64,000 nt of DNA from Streblospio benedicti. Taxonomy: Eukaryota; Annelida; Polychaeta; Spionida; Spionidae. The notes beneath the pieces were generated by a model. It ran no database searches and was not told where the DNA came from. It saw nothing but the letters and a program-made list of their open reading frames with translations. The stretch covers positions 15,015,530-15,079,529 of the forward strand of contig CM032660.1 in assembly GCA_019095985.1 (NCBI GenBank), written 5' to 3'. The translations under genes and the position numbers were made by a program. Of the stretch, positions 28,420 to 50,758 are shown piece by piece (positions within the stretch are counted from its first letter, which is position 1; each line of letters begins with the position of its first letter).

Positions 28420-28747
28420 TCCACATAAACATATTTACACAAGAAAAAAAGAGTTGTACATCACACATACTAACAAATATCACGAAAAATTGTATCTCGA
28501 GATCCGTACAATAAATAATTTTAAATGATAATTCGTCATTATCACCGATACATGTACATAAATGTTATTACATCAGTAGCTTGACAATCAAACATCTCAT
28601 ATACGCATAGACAAACAGCAATCATTGTCTAAAATGGAAAATTATCACACATGAATAATTGAATTAAATATACATGTTTAAATATTCAGTTACTACAATT
28701 TCCATTAATTAAATCTACATAAATGACACAATTTTGTTCAATATCAA
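28420..28747. repeat. Right copy of the direct repeat flanking zinc-finger copy A
   Basis: It matches 26331-26651 from tccacataaacatatttaca to atatcaat. Its left edge falls inside the last zinc finger, so the join is a rearrangement breakpoint rather than the gene's natural end. Confidence 0.8.
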
Positions 28748-28772
28748 TATCATCTCCCATGGGACTCCTCAG

Positions 28773-29477
28773 AGGCCTGTGTCAGAAGGTTGTTTAACCT
28801 AGGATCATGTTGTCACACTGAAGCAGCCACAGGGGCCAGCGCGGTGAGTAAACACATACACGCGCACGCACACACACGCGCCACACTCACACATGGGGTA
28901 AGTAATAAACCATTGGCGAACACATCTGCTCCTGGCACATCTTCGGTGAGTATTACTCTCACGCACACGCACATCATGTACCCAACTCGCATTGTTAAGC
29001 ACAGCCCGCATTTTGTGCGGCCTGGCTGAGTATGACCTGGTGAGGGGTGACAAGCCAGATGTGTGGCTGGACTTAATTAATGGGGTGGACGCCAACAGTG
29101 TTTTGAGTGTTTTAACAGTGTTTTAAGATTGGCAATGATAACATTACACTACATTGTTAGCTGCTAGTGTAATGCGATACAACCAAATTTCTTCATCTGC
29201 ATCATCTAATTATCAATTTAAAGAAAAAAACGACCACAGATCAATGCCACGTTGTTGTTGCAGTCTGACCTTGGGCGTGACGTACGCGCCTCCGCCTGCA
29301 GCCTGGATGACGTCACTGCTGCCGCCGCGGCACACTCACGGCGCCGCGCGCTACGCGCCCTATGACGTCATGGCTGACGTCATGAATGATGGACTCTCCA
29401 GCCAGCGTACAACCCACAAACGCTTTAGTGGCGCTCACTTCTTTATCGGGGACGTCAGATCGGCACAGATCATGTAG
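28773..29477 (+). other. GC-rich exon-like blocks of an unknown gene
   Basis: Three blocks look coding against the AT-rich background. Block 28773-28843 lies between ctcctcag and gtgagt and is open (ACVRRLFNLGSCC...). Block 28995 to about 29105 reads ILCGLAEYDLVRGDKPDVWL then a stop. Block 29272 onwards follows ttgttgttgcag and is open in two frames (DLGRDVRASACSL... or LTLGVTYAPPPA...). The splice phases do not chain cleanly, so I cannot assemble a gene. They may be exon relics, or 5' noncoding exons in a CpG-rich promoter. Confidence 0.3.
29276..29455. promoter_or_regulatory. Cluster of CRE/ATF palindromes in a CpG-rich block
   Basis: Three perfect TGACGTCA sites lie at 29308-29315, 29363-29370 and 29375-29382, with half-matches near 29276 (gtgacgta) and 29449 (gacgtcag). 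The segment is CpG-dense (cgccgcgcgctacgcgccc). Such clusters are typical of CREB/ATF-bound promoters. Its target gene is unknown. Confidence 0.4.
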
Positions 29478-31080
29478 GTTGTGGGATAGTCACTGCCTGT
29501 CAAGGTATTACACAGGCAGATCCAGGTTTTCTGAAATGGGGGGATACAACCACAGAGGACTTCATGGGTTTCGTACGTACAAAGGGTTGCAGAGATGCAA
29601 AAAACAACAACACATAAGCATGAATTGTTTGGGCTGAAAAGGGATCTGCGTATGAAGTAGGGTTGAGGGCTGCAGACCGAACAGTCACACTCTCGCATTG
29701 AGATTGAAAGCTGTTTCACCACCAGCAACTCCAATGAACTCTGAGAGACATTCTTCTTGAAACTTGGGTATAACATGTGCAACATGTGCACTTATATACC
29801 GAGGTGCAAAAATCTCTATCCATTGTGGTATAGGAAACTATATAGATGGTAAAGACATGCATAATCTGGAAGGAGTTTGTGACATGCTGGGGAAGGTAAT
29901 GAGAGCGGGCGGGTACAAACTTTGTCAACACTTGTAGACTTGCTAGTGACACGTCTGTCCCTCAATAGTGGCAGGGTTAGTGTCGCTGCAAGGAGCGTCC
30001 CAAGGCGGGACATGCTGACCAACTGGCTACTAGCACACGTAGTCTGAATATGTATGCATCAATTCAGGGTATCAAACGGATATTATGTTGTTCACAAAAG
30101 ATTTTTATACTTTCTATGTGCGATTTGTGGCGTTGGTAGGCATTGATTGTAATTAGATTGTTATAATATGTGGATCACGAGTGTGGCAGTGCTAAACATT
30201 TTGTGTTTTTGAATGTTGATTCAATGCGTGTGTTATGAGAACGAACATGATTTGGGAATAATATTTGGTGTGTTTGTATAAAGAGAATAAGTTTGAAATA
30301 GAAACTCAAAGTTTTCAAAATCAAAATATGAAGTTACTTAACAAGACAGTGGCCATCCTGAAAAAATTGCCACTATTTTTTAAATTCCCCGTGGTCAGGA
30401 CACATCAATGTCAAATTTCACGCTTCTATCTTCAAATGCAATTATCTGGCCAAATATTACACTGAGCTACTCTACTATGTAAACCTGTTTACAAACGTAT
30501 TTGCAGAACTCGATGTTGTGGGTTGTAATTGAAAGGTCACCAGAGATGACAGACTTTTTGGTATTTTGATATCTAATTTCGTGTTTAGAAGTAATTTAAT
30601 TAGAGTGGTAAGAGAGACATTGAAACTCAATATGTAGAATGAAAATAAAAATATTTGATTCTACTCTCTTTGTTCTATTTTCATATTTATATAAGAATAA
30701 AAATAAAACAAGTACATAATAAATATTGCCTTGGTATTCACTATTAGCAACATTTCATAACGTTAGTCAATCAATTAGCCAGTGCTGGCTCACATGACAT
30801 TGCGGTCAGTGCTAATTAGTCTGGGATTAGCCCTGACATTGACCGTGCTGCACGGCGGGTGTCGTTCACCCGTCCAGTGACGTGCGTTCCCAGCAAACCC
30901 CCGTCAACTACAACCGCTAGCCTCAAAGTCACCCGGGTGACTGTTTAGGAAAACGTAGTGATGATAAACAGATAATGCACATACATTAATTTAAACCTCG
31001 TATATATAGCGCTAGCTGACCGTACTAAGGAGAGGCCTGATAGTGAAGTTTCACTGCATTAATTGTGTAGACCTCCCAAG
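29478..31080. other. Intergenic DNA, no gene seen
   Basis: At 29515-29526 a single GGCAGATCCAGG end resembles the MITE at 35585. The rest is AT-rich without recognisable coding or repeat structure. Confidence 0.45.
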
Positions 31081-31254
31081 CACGTGACCACGCCCACGTG
31101 ACAGGTGCAGGTGCGCATGCGCATGGATCTACAGTATAAGGACGCGTTAGACCGGGCATGTGCGCATCTTTGCTGACATCTCAGAATATACACACTTCGT
31201 TACTTTGCTCAATCGATTGTTTTCAATTAGTAAATGGATTTGTCATTAAACTCG
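31081..31254 (+). promoter_or_regulatory. Candidate promoter and first noncoding exon of the carotenoid oxygenase gene
   Basis: Two CACGTG E-boxes (31081, 31095), a perfect NRF-1-type palindrome TGCGCATGCGCA (31112-31123) and a TATAAG box (31135-31140) lie in order. A start near 31165 would give an exon ending at 31254 before a strong donor (ctcg|gtaaga). The next plus-strand acceptor with a good start codon is 34057, at the oxygenase gene. A short upstream ATG (MDLSLNS) would read into a different frame there. The link to the gene is inferred. Confidence 0.4.
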
Positions 31255-31849
31255 GTAAGATTTGTAATTTATTTCTTTAACACTGGCAAAAGTTTTGAAG
31301 AAAAACAGGTAGACGACTATGCAAGTAACAAGATAAGAGTATATCGTGACTGTGTTAAAAAAATATATGAATGAATTATTAATCAAATTAGAATAAAAGC
31401 AATCATTCAATAACATGAATATACCTTTTTAGATAAGTGACAGAACCAACATCTAACAGCAATTTAATTCTAATTTTGAAATATTCACAGAATCACTAAA
31501 CGTTTATCTTTTGAATATTGGACCAGCATAAAATGTGACATGATTATTTAGAAAATAATATGATAGAGTATAAATGCCGACACCAAGGATAAGAATAATG
31601 CACTCCCCCTTTTCAACCCGCCCTCTCCCAATCACAGACAAATTAGAAATAGAAAAGAAAATAATATGATTAAAATAAAGAAAAAGATTTTAAAAAAAGG
31701 TTTAGTTACGTATGCCAATTTTGCATTATATTCTTAGGGTCACCTCAAGGTCGAAAATATTTAACTAAAATGTGAATCAGAGATGATGATTCTATCATTT
31801 ATAAATCAGAAAAAAGAAAACGTATATTCATGTTGTTTGTTTTGTGTGT

Positions 31850-32100
<251 letters not shown>

Positions 32101-32397
32101 GTACTCCGCAAATTCCAATTGGACATCGCGCGGAAGTGACATCATGATCTAGTTCCGGACTGGGAGGTCCATGTCAGGGTGTAGGTGCATGTGTAGGCGG
32201 CATGACAGTCTCAGCTAGGAGCAGATTCCACTGAGGGATTTTTCTTGGAAAGAACGAGTATTTATATACGCTTCAGTTTTTGCTTGAATATGGTGAAATT
32301 TATATTAGTGTTTTGAACGGGTGCGATTGTCAGAACAGATTAGGGTATCGTTAGTAAGTACGTCCACCAGACCTAGCCTTTCACGCGGCCTTTGAAT

Positions 32398-32640
32398 GAT
32401 CTCACATTAGAGCTAGAGGCTGTCACAATTGTACTTACTTTTCATCTTTCCCCTTGATATATGGTTGACAACAAGAGTGGGTTTTTGTAATAATAGAAAT
32501 AAAACTATTAGAAATAAGGTCTTTTGAAAGACAAACCAGACCATGTACCGCTTTACACAGCATTTTCAATCGGAGGTCCCGTCTTCTGTCCTCGAGAGAT
32601 AGCCAGCTCAGCGCGCTCCACATTTCTGTCACACCGCTTG
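32398..32640 (-). mobile_element. 3' end of a LINE reverse-transcriptase ORF
   Basis: The minus strand encodes LSWLSLEDRRRDLRLKMLCK then AVHGLV, the typical C-terminal motif of CR1/Jockey-type LINE proteins (LGWLPLxxRR...LxxxYKxxHGLV). Part of it (aatgatctcacatta; taataatagaaataaaac; aaggtcttttgaaagac) recurs at 46796-47680. Confidence 0.6.
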
Positions 32641-33741
32641 CACTTGAAGGGTGATTCGACAGGAAGCGTGCAGCGCGTCATTGGACTGCCTCCAGAGAGT
32701 TTACATCTCTCTTAATGTAGTCGGCGATACGGAGTTGCTGGTCAGTACGCGGTCCGCGAGTCCCAATATTGACACCGAGACATGTGCACCTTATATTACG
32801 GCGACTGCCGGTGGTTGTGTCCTTATAAACAGTGGCACTCAGTGGTCAACAGTACGGTAACCAAACACAGTGTATGTCCTAGTAAAAGTTCATAGAATTA
32901 CAGTTTTATTGTTACTAAATCAGAACTGAATCAAAATAACCGATGAGGAATAATACGCTATTCACAATCCATAAAATAACAAAGTGAACACTTAAAGGCT
33001 TTAAGTTAAAAGCGTCACATTTTCATTTTATCATCGTTTCAGTTCAGATAAAATGAACAGCGCACCAATCGCATGAAGTCAGTTTTTACGTCTCTGACCA
33101 TTTTTGTCAGTTATATCAGAAAAAGTAACTGGGCGAGTTTGATGAAACATGTCTGTAGATGTAACGCAGTGCAAGGCTAAAAAGGGCACGAGTACACCAA
33201 TAATTGATGCTGGGGTATTGATAGCGGATAATCCAGTCACCGTGGGTTATGTAGCAGGCGCTGTGAGCTGTAGGCCAGGTTTCCTGCGTTTAGGTGTCTT
33301 TGTTGCTGTCATTGTTTCAAACGTTTTCTAACCACAATACTACATTTATTTTAATAATTTATTTTATTAATCTGGAAAGTATTTTCGATTCTCAAGAATC
33401 CTTTTCAGTCATAAACTAAAAAACCGAATGACAATATAATAATCTACTTGTAATATAGTACACTCGACAATACACTATTATGAGGGATTAATTTGTGGTT
33501 AAGGGTAAGGAACATTGCTATTGTTTATTGTTACTCTGCCTATTGCTGGTTGAAAATTGTCAAATCTGGAGTTCATTTGTATATCTGATTTCATGTTTAT
33601 TATTTTCACACATTCTGCAATTTTTCTCTCAAAAGCTCTGAACAATGTTGACGGTAAACAAATATGCAGCATATGCAGCATTGTCCCGCATACACCACAT
33701 TTTCCTTTCTGCAATCTCCCTTCCCTCCATTTATATGCACT

Positions 33742-33965
33742 ATGCAGTCATAGACACATGCAGTAGGAATCGTGTTTCAAGTGTGTACATAGGGGACACA
33801 GTCTAGTCATAGACACATGCAGTAGGAATGGCGTTTCTAGTGTGTACATAAGGAAAACCAGTCGCAGCACATACGTCAGAGACAGACAGCACTTAACGTC
33901 AATCCAGCAACCATTGCAAAATAGTCACAATGCATTTTCCAAACATTTGATTGAACACCGCCCCA
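33742..33965 (+). mobile_element. Remnant of a Penelope-like GIY-YIG endonuclease end
   Basis: The frame reads VYIGDT in the first of two 61-bp direct repeats. In the second it continues as SRSTYVRDRQHL and HNAFSKHLIEHRP, the spacing of GIY-YIG domains at the C-terminus of Penelope-like retroelements. It is short and decayed. The family call is by motif only. Confidence 0.4.
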
Positions 33966-34059
33966 ACCAACCAGGAGAATTATATATATATATATTCAGT
34001 ATTACTTATTTTTCTTTGCTATTTCTTTACTGTCCAATCCACGCAATTCCCTTACAGCC

Positions 34060-44760
<10,701 letters not shown>

Positions 44761-45255
44761 AAACGTGGCCATCAACCACAGCAACGTTACCTTGACATTG
44801 CGCATCCCACGTTTCATGGATTACGTTCATGCACCTGCCACGTTCGAATGATTGGAATCGTTACCACAACATTGAAAACAAACCAGGCCATGTATACGTG
44901 AATGTTTTATGCCAAATGCTGCGTTTCTATTGTTTCGGGTAATATGCTGCACATTTAAGAGAGTTTTCTGGTAATGATGCACAATTGTCAGACAAATAGA
45001 AAAATTTGCATACAAGGAATCTCATGCTGCAGGAATATATATTGTATGGTGTAGAAATAAGGTGGAAATTCGCAAAATGATAGCCAAATGCTTTTGGCAA
45101 GTCTTTGAAGAATGCTCCTTTACCAAGTTTGTCGTAGTTTTGTGCAATGTTTACATTTACATACCCTTAATGCAAACCCTCGGCCTCGAAAACAACGGTA
45201 GAAAAAGTTTAATGGCTGATGTATGACGAGTGGACTACTGGGTATTAACCAAGTA
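44761..45255. other. Oxygenase 3' UTR and spacer
   Basis: No canonical AATAAA follows the stop closely; AATAAG near 45054 is the best candidate signal. No gene is seen. Confidence 0.4.
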
Positions 45256-45431
45256 CCGTAGAACCTCCAATTAAGACCATCTCTATAAAGAGACCCCTCT
45301 ATCATAACATCACTTGTCACTGTCGAAATCCTTTATGTCGAGACCGTTGTGAACTTCTATAACGGGACCACCTGTCTATTAGACCACTTGAGGTCAGGCC
45401 ACTGCATGGTCTTAACAGAGAGGTTCTACTG
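45256..45431. mobile_element. pogo-like MITE with TA target duplication
   Basis: It is 176 bp, starts CCGTAGAACCTCCAATTAAG, ends AGAGAGGTTCTACTG, and is flanked by TA on both sides. It is the best-preserved single copy of this family in the window, with inner GACC motifs facing both ways. Confidence 0.8.
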
Positions 45432-45525
45432 TACATGTTTTGTGGGCCAATATAAGGTCTTTGGAGCCCAAACAAACACTTTTCTGTCCGTTTGCAGTAT
45501 CATATTAAAAAGACAATGGATTACA

Positions 45526-46025
45526 ATGGGAAACCACAGTGATAAACAGCAACAGAAATCAATGTTGAAATTGGTCAGCGGAAGTGATGCTCTGAAATCA
45601 CAAGACAAACCATATAAATGTACTGATTGGGGCAAGTGTTTTAGTACAAGAAGCCACTTGACCGGGCATATGGCAATCCACAATGGAGAGAAAGTTCAAA
45701 GAGCATCAGTGTTCAGTGTGTAAGAAATCATTCAGTCAAAGTGGAGCTCTGATGCCACATATGAGAATCCACACTTGGAAGAAAAAATATCAGTGTTTAG
45801 TGTGTGAGAAATCATTCAGTCGAAGTGGATATCTGACAGAACATATGAGAATCCACACTGGTGAACAACCTTATAAGTGTAGCCAATGTGGGAAGTGTTT
45901 TAGTTTTAATAGCTCCTTGATCAGCCACATGAGAATCCACACCGGGGAGAAAAATATCAGTGTTTAATGTGTAAAAAATCATTCAGTCGAAGTGGAGATC
46001 TGAAAACCCACATACGAATGAGAGA
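45526..46025 (+). pseudogene. C2H2 zinc-finger gene copy B, broken
   Basis: ATG 45526 opens [13 protein letters not shown] and then the same leader as copy A ([15 protein letters not shown]). Finger 1 has lost a zinc ligand (CTDW in place of CTDC). A frameshift follows near 45700. Fingers 2-4 are readable ([14 protein letters not shown]..., [10 protein letters not shown]..., [10 protein letters not shown]...), then a second shift near 45955 and a cut-off fifth finger. It shares a splice acceptor-like cag upstream with copy A, so both derive from a genomic duplication rather than retroposition. Confidence 0.85.
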
Positions 46026-46795
46026 AAGAATAGCGTGTTTGTAATATAATTGGAAAATATGAGTATATATAGAAATTTTACTAATAAAACATCCTTTCAT
46101 AACTATTTTGCAAGTTTCATTCATTTTTCCCCGCGGATTTCACTTGAGCAGTCATCATTTCTACTGCATAACAATCTATCATAATTATTTTCGGTTGCCT
46201 TTCATCGAGACCAATATCCAACCTGAACTGCTAAGAGATTAAATGAAAATATATAAAAAATACATGTAAATGTTATATGTGTGGTCACTTGACAAGTTCA
46301 AAAATATTGATTGTAAGCCTGCGATCGCAGAAAGAGAAATGTTCATACATGTATATGCGTATACGCATTATAACTGAACTGCTATAGATGATAGCCGAAT
46401 ACTATCTCTTTTAACCGGACACAGTGCCCGATTAACTGGGGCGGGGCCTGAGCGAAAGTCTAATAATAAAGGGCTGGCCCCAAGTTATATTAAATCTGGT
46501 AAACACCCCCAAAGCAAGGGGCCTTAGTAAACATTATTATGGGGCTTTATGTCAGATAAATAGTCACCTATGATCGATTGTGTGTATAGTCCTATTCACT
46601 TGGTGGAAGGGGGGGTGGTCTTGATCAGAAATGGGTACGGACGTGCCACAAGCAGGTTGAAAACGGCACCCACCAATATACTTATTTTTTTAGAAAAAGT
46701 GACCCACAACATACAATTTTAATTTTGTGTTGAAATTCGCCAATGTTTCCACTGCTGTGCACTATGTCCGACCGGCAGATGGTAAACATAGCCTA

Positions 46796-47680
46796 TCTCA
46801 AGGCCTTTAAATGATCTGACATTAAGGCCTATTCTAAAAAAAACCTCTGTATGACGTCAATTTTGCAAAGAGTTTTGCTAAAGTGACGTCATTTACTAAA
46901 AGCACATGGCTTCTATTTTAGAAACAGCAGTCCAGCTGTAGTTGGGTATTTTTCGGTAAGCACGTGGTACTGTTTATTTGTGATGTGGTTCTGGTTCATT
47001 AATTCACAAATAAGCCAGCCCCAGTTAGTAATGGGAAGTTTTAGCATGTGGTACTGTTTATTTATATTGGCGAATGTTTGATGAAGTTCTGTTTTTGTAA
47101 TATTTTGTATATTTGATACTCTATTGTTATCTGATCATGGATAATGAAACAATTAGACATAGCTTGCAAAAGATTGAATATGAACATTTTCAAATAGTTT
47201 TACTTTTATCAAATGATTCTAAGTTTTCTTTGTCACACAACAAGCACTTATAGTAGGTAGTAGGTTGAAGTCTGACATTCTTATTTGGTTTTATTGGTGT
47301 ACTGTAGTTAACTTTTGGGGGACTATTATTTGCAGGTGTATCCATTTTGGTAAAAAAACTAAGTCATATATGTACAAGTAACTGAGAAACACATCAGGAT
47401 TACATACTTAATATCTTGGCTGACCCTTACTTGATCACACATGCATATATGTTCTGCTGCTTCTGCAGCTGTTGCTAGTGATTTCTCTGGTTTTAAAGGC
47501 TATAACAGGGCAGGATGTTTGAGGCTGCATATTTAATATCAGGGGAATTCCTAGGGTTCTGTAAAAAGACCTAGGAGGCCGTCACAATTGTACTTGCTCG
47601 TTGACACGAGTGGTTTATGTAATAATAGAAATAAAAAAACTATTAGATATAAGGTCTTTTGAAAGACTAGGTAAAACACA
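46796..47680 (-). mobile_element. LINE-related insertion in the CENP-V duplicate
   Basis: Two parts (46796-46835 and 47575-47680) match the LINE end at 32398-32550. The minus-strand frame LSKDLISNSF...ISIIT is shared. The 740 bp between them is absent from the 32-kb copy and carries a gcacgtggtactgtttattt repeat pair and a TGACGTCA pair. It has no clear terminal repeats. Confidence 0.5.
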
Positions 47681-47711
47681 CAACATGTATTGCAGCTCGC
47701 ACACCGCTACA

Positions 47712-47842
47712 CCAAGCCTGTAAAGCAGACATCCTATGGGCCTCGTGTGTTTCCGTAGATTCAATATTTGTATCATCATGCGCATATACAATACATAATA
47801 TGCCCATATAATACATTTGAAACAGCCTGTAGTCAACAGTGT
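47712..47842 (-). repeat. Dispersed repeat, inverted partner of 53096-53243
   Basis: The minus strand matches 53096-53243 over about 130 bp (ttgactacaggc, aatgtattatat, acacacgaggccca). It lies next to the LINE-end segment and may be part of the same element. Confidence 0.7.
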
Positions 47843-47996
47843 CGACGCCATTTTTTTCACGGGATTTAATGTAAGCTACTTGAGCGGGAGGCATAAGATG
47901 GGGTCTCAATAAAAGAACACCATCTGCTGCCACCTTTTGTGACGGCATCGGCGCGCGCTCCCAACGGTCGAAACAGGGCCATCACAGCAGACTTAA

Positions 47997-49486
47997 GGGG
48001 GAAGCCCAGAACATTTTTTTTACTTTTCTAATTTTTAGTTAATATAGATGATTTTCATAATCATTGGTATAATATGATTTAAGAATTTTCTCAATTTTTT
48101 TTTCAAAAGTGAAAAAAAAAAAAAAAATGTTTTTGAAAGGCATTTTTTGTGAAATAATGACCACATGTTTAGGTACATATACTGAACCACTGATAGTGTG
48201 TCATTAGATAGAAACACATCTCTTGTACAGAGGAGATATTTCTTTAAATCGTCCCAGCCTTAGAATTTTTGAAATATATCCTTTTAATGCAAAAATAGTA
48301 ATTTCAAATATGACTCTAGCTTTTATGACAGATATTACAAAATGGCCATTCCCAGCTCATTAGTAGTTCATTATGTGTGTGAATATTCATGAAGGAGATT
48401 AGGACTACTTTTGGTAGGCTCCAGAAAAAACATCACATCATACTGATAAAAATATAGCAAAATTATATACATCATGATAAGTTGATTCAAGGAATAAGCA
48501 CATATCTTTAACTTTGTTTAGCATATAAAGAGCAATAAAAAATTGGAGGATGATAATTATCAAACCCAACAAACCAATATGTGATTCATTGAAATGTTGG
48601 TAGCCTCACATGAGACTTTATTAATGCCTCACTGGACTTTTGTTGTGGTTTTTCTGTATTATTCAGGTGAAATAGTCTGGGGGATTATGAAAGCCATTAA
48701 GTAGTACAATGAAATACAGTAGAACCTATCCCATGTGGAGACCTTTGTAAAAAATGAAAATTGTCCATGTAAGGCAGATGTCCTGAACAGAGGGGTTTTT
48801 AATATGGCATTGAAGTAATTGAAGAAGAGAAATGTTTCCATACAATACGGGTCTCCTAAATATAAAGGTGCCTACATAGACAGGTTTCACTGTACCTTGA
48901 CCTTATTTCAGCATTTCAGCAAGTACTACTACTGCGTATTAATTTCATAATATGAGATTTCAAGAAATTGCATAAATAGTTTTCTGTTGAATTAACATTT
49001 TATAAAGAGAGGTTGTAGATACAGTTATCATCCAATCAATGGAATAAACATCTTTGTTGTGTCAACACTTTAAAAATGGATTGACAACATTGGATTATGG
49101 CATAAACTTGGTAAAATCTTGTACCTATTGTAATATCGTTCATGACAGAAGAAAACACAATCTCAAATATGGATGTTAGAAAATTTTCATCAATTGCTTG
49201 AATACAAGGTCACAAAATGAAAAAAGAAGGCTGGGGCGACGTTGATAAATAATCTAAGATAGAACCACAGAATTTACAGAAGTGACGCGTGGCTGACGGT
49301 TTCTATTTATGTACCTAAAGATATGCCTATATTTCTGAACATTTTGTGTTTAAAAATATTTAAAAAAATTTTTTTTGAAAAATAAAATTGTTTATGTGGT
49401 GGGGCTATTTTTTGTAAATGAGTGATGTAAAAATCATGACTCTGAGAATTTTTTCCTAATTGATGAAAATGTATTAGGCTTCCCTC
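47997..49486. mobile_element. TTAA-flanked piggyBac-like non-autonomous element, 1.49 kb
   Basis: TTAA flanks both ends (47993-47996 and 49487-49490). The ends GGGGGAAGCC...ACATTTT and GAGGGAAGCC...ACATTTT (read inward) match at 17 of 21 positions. The flanking DNA joins seamlessly to the CENP-V 3' end sequence when one TTAA and the insert are removed. The interior is AT-rich without a transposase and holds a TA-flanked MITE at 48717-48892. TTAA targets are the hallmark of piggyBac; the GG start is not the common CCC end, so the family is provisional. Confidence 0.75.
48717..48892. mobile_element. pogo-like MITE nested in the TTAA element
   Basis: It begins CAGTAGAACCTATCCC, ends CAGGTTTCACTG, is flanked by TA on both sides, and is 176 bp long. 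The ends match the 45256 family but the interior differs (gtccatgtaaggcag), so it is a sister subfamily. Confidence 0.7.
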
Positions 49487-49828
49487 TTAACTGAATACTG
49501 ACATAATCCTAAACTGTATAGTACTGGATCGAGAGGAATATTATATAGAGCTGTGCTCCAGAAGTTGTTCGAGGTAATCACTGGCAATGGTCCAATGAAT
49601 GAGCATAAAAATAGCTGAGGTTGGACAAAATTGTTGACAAACTTGAGTTTTAAAGATTGAAATGGAGTGCTCAAGTTTGCCGTGGGGAAGTTTTCAATAT
49701 ATTAATAAATAGCTGCTAAGCTGATTTTTCTAATCATCATGATCGGAAAACACAAATCATCATATAATACTGTAGAATGCATCATTTTCTAACTACATTA
49801 GGCATGCTGAACTCACTTATGATGTTAA

Positions 49829-50758
49829 GGGGACTGTGAACTCTTTTCTTACGATTTTATTAAACTTTGATTTTCTCACTCATTATTGCTTCAATTCTTA
49901 CAAATTACACCTTATTTTGTAGATAATTATCTAATCTAATGACACAACATGTTTTGAATTGTATAGATTGATGAAATCTTGTTTTATAAAGCAATTAGTG
50001 AAAAAATTTACAATTCTACCTGTAAAGCATATAACTGATAGTAAAACATCAAAATGACCAAAATCACTATTCAGTTACAAAATTTGTATATTTATCTAGA
50101 AAGACTTGCCTCAAATTTTTTATATATTTCCCCTTTATCATTTTACATGCATTTTAAGTTTTAATACCACTTTAGTACTCAACAAACCACTTGTTTTCCG
50201 AATTTTCTTGCAAATCAATACAAAAACGTTCATAATTCATCAACGAAATAAAGAAAATCAAAACCCCTAGTAAGGTTTTCTTCAGAATGCATATATCTTC
50301 AAATATATACACGTTTGTGAAAATTTGATTTCACGGCTAGAGAGAAATATAAAAAGAAAAATTCATCCACTATGCAAACTTAGTTTTGAGAAAATGGACT
50401 TTAAACATGGCCAATCAATATACATTGATAGTAGTTGCTGTCTATAAAATGTATCATATAAGGAAAACTATTGATGATAAAAGGTTCATTTTGAAAAGAT
50501 GTTTTTCTTTATCATTTATAGCATACAAAACAATGAAAATGTAAAAATTTAATTTTTAGCTGTTATAACCTTATAAGCCTGCAAAGAATGAGTAATTGTT
50601 TTTCACTCCGGGTTGGTCTTCACGAAATGGGCTGTAATGGGAAGACTATTGAAGATAAAAGATTCATTTCATAACATGTTGTTCTTCATAGTTTACAGTA
50701 TAATAAATATCAAAAAGCTGAAAATAGAATAATTTTCCCTTAAAGAGTTCATAGTACC
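49829..50758. mobile_element. Second TTAA-flanked piggyBac-like element, 0.93 kb
   Basis: TTAA lies at 49825-49828 and 50759-50762. The ends GGGGACTGTGAACTCTTT and GGTACTATGAACTCTTT (read inward) pair with one gap. An internal direct repeat of about 100 bp (actattgatgataaaaggtt near 50466 and actattgaagataaaagatt near 50645) is present. There is no transposase. Its ends differ from the first element, so it is a separate family. Confidence 0.6.

Larger units (their letters stand above)
46540..49535 (+). pseudogene. Decayed duplicate of the CENP-V gene 3' end, with insertions
   Basis: Four islands match the functional locus in order. Near 46550 agataaatagtcac matches 24785. At about 46770 ccggcagatggtaaa matches 24952. 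At 47925-47992 the segment with ctgctgccaccttttgtg and tcggcgcgcgctccca matches 25005 and 25190-25235. At 49491-49535 actgacataatcct matches 25245-25275. Most of the last exon's coding part is deleted, so no protein is possible. The gaps are filled by LINE-related sequence (46796-47680) and the TTAA element (47997-49486). Confidence 0.75.

Noticed and set aside
33149-33331. 60-codon plus-strand frame (MSVDVTQCKAKK...)
   Set aside because: Short, with no supporting context or motif.
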